This document shows, in pieces, positions 60,301 to 64,000 of a stretch of 64,000 nt of DNA. Position numbers and translations under genes: made by a program. Origin of the DNA: a virus. Below the pieces are notes generated by a model. The model worked only from the letters and a program-made list of their open reading frames with translations. It searched no databases and was not told the DNA's origin. Numbering within the stretch: position 1 is the first letter of the stretch; every line of letters starts with the position of its first letter. The stretch is taken from the IMG/VR virus record IMGVR_UViG_3300042934_000861, positions 17,705-81,704 of that record; one strand, given 5' to 3'.

Positions 60301-62631
60301 CTTATGGATATCATGGTTGATTATGGTGTTGTATCTAAAGGGAAAGCTGAAGGCTTACGCAAGGCGTATCCGAACTACGTTCCCCTAATGCGTGTTTTTG
60401 AAGAAGCTGCTTATGAAAAGTTAGGCGATAGTTTAAAAGAAATGGTTGGCAGTGTGCGTGACATTGTTAATCCAGCAGAGTCTATAGTGCACAATGTCTT
60501 TAAAATGCTTGAGCAAGCTGAACGCAATAAAGTGAAGCAGCTGTTTGCTGGCATTGCAGACAATCATTCAAATATGGGGTGGCTAATAGAAGAGGTCCCT
60601 GAAATAGCATATTCCGAAAAAGAGGTTGCTCTCGAAGAGGTTGCCGAAACCATTACTAAAAAAGGCGAGACATTTGTTGAATATGATAGCCAAAATGAGC
60701 CTAAATGGTTAAATGCCGATAAGGTTGGTAATCCGGTTGATGAAAAGGGAAATGAGCTTATAATTACCCGTGGTGATGGTGGAAAGATAGAATCTATTAT
60801 TGCTAAGCGTCCTGTAAGAAATGGTGCATCGGATAAAGATAGCGTATTTAAGGTATTGGTTAATGGTAAGACCAAGTTTTATCAAATTGGGGTACCGGAA
60901 GTTTACAAGTCTATGATGGAGCAGGAAGTAGATACCTCAAACCTTTTCCTGAAATTTTTAAGTATGGTTGTACGCATTGCTAGGGCGGGTTTTGTTTCTC
61001 TGAATCCGGCTTTTCTTGCTGTGAATGTTTCGCGTGATTTGGTGACAAGCTATGTCAATTCTCCATCCGGATATATACCTAAAGGAGATTTTTTCCGTGG
61101 AATGATGGCCATTGCCAAACAGGATAAACTCTGGTGGGAATATGTATCATCCGGAACGGCCATGAGTGATTTTTATTCTACTGACCGCAATTTTGCTCAG
61201 GAAGCGATAAAAAAGATACGCAAGCAAACTGCATTAGGAAAGTTCAGCCCTATGCATATGATTGAAATGTTGGAACGTGTAGGGCAAATGGTAGAGTCTG
61301 CTCCGCGTGTTGGTGAATATATTCGTGAAAAGGAAGAAGGTTTTAGCTTACCTGAGAGAGCTCTAAATGCAAGAGATTTAACAATTGACTTTTCTAAAGG
61401 TGGCCCTGCGTCTGTTGTGTGGAATCGGGTAGCAGTATTTAGTAAAGTTACTATTCTTGATTGGGATAAGGTGTTTAGGGTCTTATTTACTGGCGGTAGT
61501 GAATTGAAAGAAAAAGTAAAAGATGTAGCTAAGGGCGAAGGTAGCGTTAAGGATGTAATGTACGATCGCACGATGCAGGCGTGGGTAAAACATATCGTGC
61601 TGCTAACGATTCCTTCGCTGCTTCTGTGGTGGATGTATAAAGATGACGATCGCTATAAGAAACTTCCGCAATGGCGTAAGGATATGTTTTGGAATGTTCC
61701 TATCAACGATACATTTACTTTTAGCGTTCCAAAACCATTTCTAGCCGGTACGATGTTTGCAACGATGCCGGTCCGGTTCATGGAGTGGTCTGTTCAAAAT
61801 AATCCTGATGCTTTCAAGGAAATGGGTAAGCTGCTCACTAATCAACTGCCTACTCTTTTGCCTACTGCGATAACGCCCGTATATGAACATATGTCAAATT
61901 ACAGTTTGTTTTCGGACAGGGGCATCGTTCCTCAGAATGAAAAGACATTGCCACCCGAGCGTCAATACGGTCCGAGTACGACACTGGTTGCACGAAAAAT
62001 TGGTGAAATTTTTGGCGTTTCTCCCCGGTTTGTTGATAACTACATCCGAGGTTACACTGGTGGTGTTGGTACTACCATGACTGAATCAATCGACCTCGCA
62101 TATGGTAAATATGAAAATGCACCGATGAGATACTGGCAGGAGTGGCCGGTAGTTCGACGCTTCTTTACTCAAAATTATCGCAATGCAGACAATATCGACG
62201 AGTTCTATAAACACTTGGAAGAATTAGAGCAAGCACATAAGGTTCAATTGATGGATACGGCTGCAGCAACCGGCAAAAGTACAAAAGAGCTACGGGATGA
62301 AGTTCCTGTTCCTCCGGATTTAAAAATGTATCGGCTAGCGAGTAAGGCTTTGCAGGACAATAGGGATCAATCTCAGACTGTACTGTTATCGCAGACAATT
62401 GATTCTAAAACTAAGCGAGAGCAAATTGATCAGCTGAGTCGTGAAGCTGTTGTGCTAGCTGACCAGGCGCTAAAAGGTGAGTTTCTTCCTGAAAAGCAGA
62501 CCCCGGCTAAAAAGAAAAATATTACCGGTGGTATCTTTGAGAAAGCTCAAAAGGAGCTACGGGAGAAGCAATCTGGAAATAGCATCTATAAGCAGGCTAT
62601 GGATAACGTACTCAAAAAAGACAAGAAGTAA
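51319..62631 (+). CDS. Giant polyvalent virion protein: helicase, N6-methylase, zincin, LPD38 (DarB-like)
   Basis: ATG at 51319; GGGGG lies 11 bases upstream, a little far. The 3770-residue chain contains, in order: an N-terminal part with a hydrophobic stretch (MAPLSVGLGAATLASM); a helical domain near 994 (NPALMSAAFKVGAIHLQRGI) repeated in weaker form near 2248; a superfamily 2 helicase with NGTGTGKT (K1311), DESH (1392-1395), SATP (1499-1502) and motif VI QIEGRIYR (1788-1795); an N6-adenine methylase with EPSAGHG (1930) and NPPY (1989-1992); a zincin HETIH (2439-2443); and an LPD38-type region from about 3215 with a membrane helix near 3425-3442. Helicase-methylase giants of this kind (DarB of P1, polyvalent proteins) ride in the head, are injected, and block restriction. 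Three alternative-frame genes lie in its linkers. Confidence 0.88.
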   Translation: MSFTRNFSQDLQAAIKENEQKILDIQSEQYANIPLTIERPSADGLSSNQPNQTFVDFGGLQPWELSSEANVANYDQPKLSGVSKAVVDALPYGVGSAISLINNAVKTMGKPQYISDKEWDAKQPPLIKWIDNIGEGLQKASPIQKYESYTPEWWAQTLTTMAPLSVGLGAATLASMRSGNPSALAQSGEYAAMNVLGRGIGAAKNVPAAANAFEKLSGLSPAAAKIAANAPAALSKYAGNVLSGAYIQAPAAYAEAQVEGNDAYTEAVESGLSHQQADLVRKKVVELNLKLLTGSNALEIATAFTELPFKGPQRILRNALGETARYGINGVQNAAEEVGQENVKRSALLEALDKEIQSTDATTPEGTQRQKNLIEARSKIPEAQWNPLKLDDNLMEQAAGGFGAGVLFNVPGTVSRVRKGDFSKEKPAENVTSEMNGLINKQSEVNAQSSLPEMKVPSFKTEEELNNYEVDAIMQAIDSGDISAEDGITPITPKGTELLSNLEQQRNTFFDSIQQAALPVDTQQTPHEYSILQKPDLSSVEQIQPFITPEQKQQELVQQESLKQKEGRLQAEKQLLDITGQSAANIITPESPRATDIILPGQTPNEAGIQAIAELRQKLIPQKPEPLPDSWQAGMRRRLASSVQRKDLATAANIARELGLNDKVKLYEGAVIQPNVREKITVDELKRADNYNKLDDLSKLFVDVLDHHKAPLNLVQTEIETAHNHMVDNYINLLRNQMKQGVISRGGSMNYKWYRDALETYKRQMTSKSTGKEYIGYPKKDDWEYILHQTALDHLRNGYNDPTYGPQISDQDLNLYNDLEAAIDGIKQVREKITPALDGSLRANESSGTKGNRSLQAAAQDAIPVARELGKPVNSDVSPKALTNEVIKAPVNNVVSEKVPGSEETLIAESKLPVPKESKVESPEISSRNVGEAGFNSSEENRNRLKDKLLERAGKKPKESKKINIVDDSDAALQAALNDLQKELSNISSTPVFNPALMSAAFKVGAIHLQRGINSFSSWSDRMVQTVGKKIEPFLNSVWKSISSWPADVKYDSELANTLFEYVGVLYQDGITGKEEVRQRINEDIGSEYDNLIDAIYNGVSEWPGFKKDVAEIASSGVESKKEGEVNDRDSVKDMERNSPDVSDRDGMGATILPDGSRGASRSDGGRSDKTGSQGAGSDSGVGVSDSSSISGRSSGDKGVRQNSSVDKKRSSGSDIFGGSDNSSNTGVPADPRAAEAVDESAADRTETSEKLEAQKKAESINVKVADLDNIRKTLPFLMPEQQDDVYFAEQRFTVPDGYGVLFTNGTGTGKTYSGLGVVKRFAMQGKNNILIAAPNSKIIDGWISSGRNLNLSISKLDDTKSAGAGITITTYANLGQNQELSNRNWDLIVTDESHYLASSQSGGVTGAADNLRAIAVHKRGYYSRFNNIEKELVQQESDAWDEVRLSEKSEDRTAIAKVPALENKAREISTKVHALRDKYYKEWDEIKPQDKPRVLFLSATPFAYVENIDYAEGFLFNYGESSNSQAYNAPDAREKFFINHFGYRMRYNKLTKPDSQVDNEVMEQQFHEWLRKQGSLSGRMLSVDKDYERKFSLVNDAIGAKIDEGLQWLFETDSGKYRELYDFVMERFKYHDRMYLLESIKSRHAVNMIKDHIALGRKVVVFHDFNKGGGFHPFKFDYVPNDIREQYNNFSSKRRDLINLDFSDLKSPIAQMKASFGEKALFFNGTVPDKVRRNNVDIFNQDDGEKSLLVVQSDAGREGISLHDTTGKHQRVLINLGMPVKPTAAIQIEGRIYRVGQKSDAIFRYLNTGTSFERYTFATKIAERATTAENLALGQDARRLKEAFIDAYQLSDDYPAGAQGEGRGGKAGDRASRQEMTNFKRAISYYFGQQKKTNRNKAAEGTDYFATPEPVGLKMVEWADMKEGERALEPSAGHGAIARFFPEKGDHVMIEPSYELGPLAAMNSPAKLVAERFENYHIVNKFHSIIMNPPYGHGGKTAIEHVAKAFQHLYNGGRIVALIPDGGMTDKRFERWQESDAADGAYLVGEIKLPSVTFERAGTGIRTKIVIIEKHKEKDSELLHKLQQRNVDLSNVDNINELFERLENLSMPGRVLKDEQAQRMEVVKEQKTESITFELGEFKHTKTLKPIYVATPMKHLGDDFSKISKIAKQHDGWYNSFNKGGALKGFAFENAAARKAFMDEISETKLIGQADKLAVGFDPTFGKFDNVDIEAALRPYIKKATDAIPRLVRLGEHLMEQGYVTGKQWMAKMHETLGDMWNNFRSVIGRVWKEVRDAAANKRTNNVVGGGNGGQGGKQAPGGRGPSEDNRNNRRRSDGIGVGRNEHEESADEGARVRERFESSLSKEQVELILKAIKDYHGDLAQQVKTFIAAGKVTYAMGTVEDFSGIRSQQMARYLPLDRKIIFNPNLFGDDLAQIFLHETIHSMDHNGVFDSEVLGYIKGKWITEGTAVIQELRANDKITYEKLVDIIKNERNLDKLIKRFIQNQDLDIRAINSKLRSFSNEDKTYTDLVSVYALAKVTLSKQQFSLFDKLFEQEGLAYYLSENPDVAADVLSQTRGGSQSTDVEPKAAENRKSSVKGEMTFRPAAKDGKTDFTEQNKRMMAGLEKRGWSRSENQDGSVTYRQFDQQAPKSETPTTAESNQERTGTNQFKVPEKLVFKFTKPNVQKISRREIRDKITELFAPVRWGRASSSNEFKEFANVIRSQKAFDFPGLLNSIGELLDNQFKLNELPHAVEVKDGVGQFFIDYITGNTAQYPNYAKEFEKAIGAKLRDVRTIQDMMYRWYNQTSRERVSGVISWDQKEKLTIRSLSAKSKEQAGKAMAYVYRQLVERRFPMKQAIDQVEKMIGKKLPIEQNPYIQALLTRGLAGKANAMLGIGKNKSTSVQTVRDGLRAVHPNVDFSKFIPLSDIISSIGADRNEEVYQELFEYVVSKHMLTVASKKEAPLDYEDWLNTVESARPEIVTAGRQIVDFSNNLMDIMVDYGVVSKGKAEGLRKAYPNYVPLMRVFEEAAYEKLGDSLKEMVGSVRDIVNPAESIVHNVFKMLEQAERNKVKQLFAGIADNHSNMGWLIEEVPEIAYSEKEVALEEVAETITKKGETFVEYDSQNEPKWLNADKVGNPVDEKGNELIITRGDGGKIESIIAKRPVRNGASDKDSVFKVLVNGKTKFYQIGVPEVYKSMMEQEVDTSNLFLKFLSMVVRIARAGFVSLNPAFLAVNVSRDLVTSYVNSPSGYIPKGDFFRGMMAIAKQDKLWWEYVSSGTAMSDFYSTDRNFAQEAIKKIRKQTALGKFSPMHMIEMLERVGQMVESAPRVGEYIREKEEGFSLPERALNARDLTIDFSKGGPASVVWNRVAVFSKVTILDWDKVFRVLFTGGSELKEKVKDVAKGEGSVKDVMYDRTMQAWVKHIVLLTIPSLLLWWMYKDDDRYKKLPQWRKDMFWNVPINDTFTFSVPKPFLAGTMFATMPVRFMEWSVQNNPDAFKEMGKLLTNQLPTLLPTAITPVYEHMSNYSLFSDRGIVPQNEKTLPPERQYGPSTTLVARKIGEIFGVSPRFVDNYIRGYTGGVGTTMTESIDLAYGKYENAPMRYWQEWPVVRRFFTQNYRNADNIDEFYKHLEELEQAHKVQLMDTAAATGKSTKELRDEVPVPPDLKMYRLASKALQDNRDQSQTVLLSQTIDSKTKREQIDQLSREAVVLADQALKGEFLPEKQTPAKKKNITGGIFEKAQKELREKQSGNSIYKQAMDNVLKKDKK
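53789..53938 (+). CDS. Nested alternative-frame gene 1 (49 aa)
   Basis: Lies inside the giant gene in the +1 frame (same frame as the other two nested genes). GGAGG at 53775-53779 is followed after 9 bases by ATG. The product reads MESNKSEKKSPLPSMGLYEQ, MSPVAQKAIEVFKQQHKTQY, RLPENLENQ, a composition typical of a small folded protein. In the main frame the same DNA encodes a linker (SSGTKGNRSLQAAAQD). The function is unknown; expression is unproven. Confidence 0.5.
   Translation: MESNKSEKKSPLPSMGLYEQMSPVAQKAIEVFKQQHKTQYRLPENLENQ
54698..55075 (+). CDS. Nested alternative-frame gene 2 (125 aa)
   Basis: Inside the giant gene, +1 frame. AGAGGGTGAGG precedes the ATG at 54698; GTG at 54689 and ATG at 54779 are alternatives. 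The product has balanced composition and clear amphipathic helices: MDQEELAEAMEEEATRLEAK, TVVLAYLTVAPLVAEAQGIR, TSLEEATILATREYRLTQEQ. In the main frame the same 378 bases give a serine-glycine-aspartate run (GSQGAGSDSGVGVSDSSSIS). The contrast suggests that selection acts on the nested frame. Function unknown. Confidence 0.6.
   Translation: MIGIASRIWNEIAQTCPIETEWGQQYFPMDQEELAEAMEEEATRLEAKGLDQTVVLAYLTVAPLVAEAQGIREYAKTHPWIRNALPEVTSLEEATILATREYRLTQEQQKQLMNLLQTEPKLQRS
58244..58420 (+). CDS. Nested alternative-frame gene 3 (58 aa)
   Basis: Inside the giant gene, +1 frame. GGGGGTGG lies 4 bases before the ATG at 58244. The product is a charged helix pair (SKRLEEEARQKIIEITGEDP, NMRNLLMKGQEYENALRAAY). 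The main frame in the same stretch is glycine-, asparagine- and arginine-rich (GGGNGGQGGKQAPGGRGPSE). It lies between the methylase and the zincin domains, so it again falls in a linker. Function unknown. Confidence 0.5.
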   Translation: MVDKVESKRLEEEARQKIIEITGEDPMESEWAETNMRNLLMKGQEYENALRAAYQKNK

Positions 62632-62637
62632 AAAAAG

Positions 62638-62667
62638 GAGAGCTGCTAATTAGCGGCTCTCTTCTTT
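62638..62667. terminator. Bidirectional terminator between convergent genes
   Basis: GAGAGC-T-GCTAA and TTAGC-G-GCTCTC (62638-62661) form one long hairpin with a T-run on the right (TTCTTTATT) and an A-run on the left (AAAAAAAGG). It can stop transcription from both sides. The minus-strand gene's stop codon lies in it. Confidence 0.8.
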
Positions 62668-62868
62668 ATTGCAATATTGTTCGTACAACCATTTTAAAAA
62701 ACGATATGGCCATATGACGAATACCCACACAAAAGTTGATATGACTAAGGCAATGAATAGGGCTTCAACAATGAATTGGTATAGGAAGATAACAAGTGGT
62801 ATTAAAGGCAGGGTTATCAACCAGAGTAAGATTCCTTTAGGCTTTTCTTTGAACCATATCAAAGGCAT
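62650..62868 (-). CDS. Minus-strand small membrane protein (72 aa)
   Basis: Read on the minus strand from 62868; AGGAGGG stands directly before the ATG, so a TTG two codons later is an alternative start. Two membrane helices (ILLWLITLPLIPLVIFLYQF, ALFIALVISTFVWVFVIWPY) are followed by a short polar end (YEQYCNKEESR). It reads against all its neighbours, as a lysogeny-expressed gene would. It could affect superinfection or host membrane; not shown. Confidence 0.6.
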   Translation of the reverse strand: MPLIWFKEKPKGILLWLITLPLIPLVIFLYQFIVEALFIALVISTFVWVFVIWPYRFLKWLYEQYCNKEESR

Positions 62869-62968
62869 CCCTCCTAACGAGCTAATTCTTTCTTAGTGGG
62901 GTGAGCAATATGCCACGGGAACCGTGTTAATCAATTAGGATAGAATAATATTTTTTGGGGGTGGAGTG

Positions 62969-63241
62969 TTGGGAGAGGAAAAATCCTTCGAACGCGAGGT
63001 TTTGGACAGGTTGATTACAATTGAAACAACGTTGAAAAGTTTAACTGTCCAATGTCCGCGTTGTCAAGATGAGTTAATTGCCCACGGTAAGTCTATTGTC
63101 AGTCTTGATGCTAGCACGAAATCCGCGCATCACCGCATTGATGGTGTATATAAGACGGCAGGAATAATTAGTGCTACTGTGGGCTTGTTAGTGTCGGTTT
63201 TAAGCTTCTTATTTAACAATATCCCGAAGGGAGGACACTAA
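62969..63241 (+). CDS. xhlA: XhlA family lysis/holin-associated protein
   Basis: TTG at 62969 behind GGGGGTGGAGTG (GTG at 62966 is an alternative). The 90-residue product has a coiled-coil part (FEREVLDRLITIETTLKSLT) with a CPRC pair. The family-like GKSIVSLDASTKSAHHRIDG follows, then one C-terminal membrane helix (IISATVGLLVSVLSFLF). XhlA-type proteins act with a holin to cause lysis. It overlaps the next gene by one base. Confidence 0.75.
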   Translation: MGEEKSFEREVLDRLITIETTLKSLTVQCPRCQDELIAHGKSIVSLDASTKSAHHRIDGVYKTAGIISATVGLLVSVLSFLFNNIPKGGH

Positions 63242-63573
63242 TGTTTTGGCAGAATGTACGGCAGGTTGTATCTAACCTGCCATTAGTATTATGCGAGAGC
63301 GACGATGCCAAAGACGTATCTTTAAATCGCGTTATCATTGCTATGTTGGCTGTTACCGTGCTAGTAATTGTTTATCGTATGCTTTTGTATCCAGATACGG
63401 CTGTAAACCTTACTAGCATGCTGGATAAGGTTTTAACTGCGCTGGGACTACAATTAGGAAGCAATACGATTAAACGTGGCTTAGATACATGGCGACAAAT
63501 TGAAGGAGGGAAAGGGAATGCGGAAAGTAACATTAATGGAACTCAGGCAAATTGCACTGCAGAGCAAAAATAA
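63241..63573 (+). CDS. Putative holin-type membrane protein (110 aa)
   Basis: ATG at 63241 behind CGAAGGGAGGACACTA. The product has one clear membrane helix (VIIAMLAVTVLVIVYRMLLY) and a second weaker hydrophobic segment (TSMLDKVLTALGLQLGSN). A polar tail overlaps the amidase gene. Position between XhlA and the amidase indicates the holin, although the family is not clear. Confidence 0.6.
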   Translation: MFWQNVRQVVSNLPLVLCESDDAKDVSLNRVIIAMLAVTVLVIVYRMLLYPDTAVNLTSMLDKVLTALGLQLGSNTIKRGLDTWRQIEGGKGNAESNINGTQANCTAEQK

Positions 63574-64000
63574 ACTCTGGTCAGCTGCTAAAAGTTGCGG
63601 GAGAGACGTGAAATTATACTTACATTGGAGTGCTGGCCATTATGGCCAGTTTTCTCCTTCCTATCACATTCACATTGATCATGATGGGAGTATTTATGTG
63701 AATGGTAATGATCTATCGCAAATCTTGTCTCATACCTATAAACGCAATACGGGTGCAATTGGGATATCGCTTGCATGTTGTGCCGGAGCCGCAACTAATG
63801 ATTTTGGATCTGAACCGCCAACTGAAACTCAGTTAGAAGTTATGGCACAAGTAATAGCGGTGCTGGCGGGAGTTTTAGATTTGACAATCGATGTTGATCG
63901 AGTTATGACACATGCTGAAGCAGCTAATAATGCTGATGGCATTAATCCTGGATACGAGTATAATGGTCATCCTAACGGCATGTATGGGCCTGGTTATAGT
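63518..64000 (+). CDS. N-acetylmuramoyl-L-alanine amidase-like endolysin, 3' end cut by window
   Basis: ATG at 63518 behind GAAGGAGGGAAAGGGA, overlapping the holin gene by 56 bases; the frame stays open to the last base. The visible 161 residues resemble an amidase_2/peptidoglycan recognition fold: YLHWSAGHYGQFSPSYHIHI, DGSIYVNG, THTYKRNTG-like SHTYKRNTGAIGISLACCAG, PTETQLEVMAQVIAVLA and VMTHAEAA. The histidines in LHWSAG, SYHIHID and MTHAEA are the expected zinc ligands. It would cut the peptide from the glycan strands at lysis. Confidence 0.85.
   Translation, partial: MRKVTLMELRQIALQSKNKLWSAAKSCGRDVKLYLHWSAGHYGQFSPSYHIHIDHDGSIYVNGNDLSQILSHTYKRNTGAIGISLACCAGAATNDFGSEPPTETQLEVMAQVIAVLAGVLDLTIDVDRVMTHAEAANNADGINPGYEYNGHPNGMYGPGYS

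Noticed and set aside
1-64000. Integrase, attachment site, CRISPR array or insertion sequence
   Set aside because: None found: no recombinase or transposase motif, no regular spacer-repeat pattern and no insertion-sequence ends. If temperate, the integration genes lie outside the window.
1-64000. Phage DNA polymerase or primase
   Set aside because: No polymerase or primase motif in any frame. The initiator-loader pair indicates use of the host replisome.

Overview
The window is almost wall-to-wall phage DNA. Nearly all genes lie on the + strand, packed with short overlaps, strong GGAGG-type ribosome binding sites and frequent GTG and TTG starts. The structural set (terminase, P22-type portal, scaffold, N4-gp56-type coat, gp10-like tail hub, tail fibre, ejection proteins, no tail tube or tape measure) points to a short-tailed, podovirus-like temperate phage or prophage. 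The phage carries a SpoVS homologue, two sigma factors resembling sporulation sigmas and an XhlA/holin/amidase lysis set, so a spore-forming Bacillota host is likely. A Negativicutes-type host (Sporomusa/Pelosinus relatives) is only a guess from general style. No integrase, attachment site, tRNA or CRISPR array was found. Both ends cut through genes (a LysM protein at the left, an amidase at the right).

Layout. 0-5 kb: LysM tail, small unknowns, a DUF5131 protein and a helicase-methyltransferase fusion. 5-8 kb: replication initiator with an iteron-like array inside it, DnaC-type loader and a SigH-like sigma factor. 8-15 kb: small early genes with repeated gene junctions, a C5 cytosine methyltransferase, ASCH and DUF551 proteins, a J-domain protein and SSB. 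15-20 kb: second sigma factor, RusA resolvase, AAA+ ATPase, MmcB-like protein and a MazG-like protein. 20.0-20.45 kb: a compact switch, with an XRE repressor on the minus strand, divergent promoters and an operator-like palindrome. 20.45-26.7 kb: accessory early genes, including an HNH nuclease, a short radical SAM protein, an acyl carrier protein and a minus-strand membrane gene. 26.7-38.3 kb: terminase, a 2.8-kb island between terL and portal (Tad1-like gcADPR sponge, Gp49 family, SpoVS, DUF3307), then portal, scaffold and coat. 38.4-51.3 kb: tail and ejection proteins. 51.3-62.6 kb: one 3770-codon gene. 62.6-64 kb: lysis.

How the genes work together. The phage appears to borrow the host replisome: it has an initiator, loader, SSB and resolvase but no polymerase. 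It carries several layers of defence evasion: a C5 methyltransferase, a helicase-methyltransferase fusion, a Tad1-like sponge, and a giant DarB-like polyvalent protein that is probably packaged and injected with the DNA. The sigma factors and SpoVS suggest it may steer the host's sporulation programme.

The most unusual signal is inside the giant gene. Three short reading frames, all in the same alternative frame and each preceded by a Shine-Dalgarno sequence, sit within its linker regions and look more protein-like than the main frame in the clearest case. No gene-free stretch exceeds 300 bases; the larger gaps (20.29-20.45, 22.14-22.30, 25.51-25.70 kb) hold promoters, terminators or hairpins, described below.
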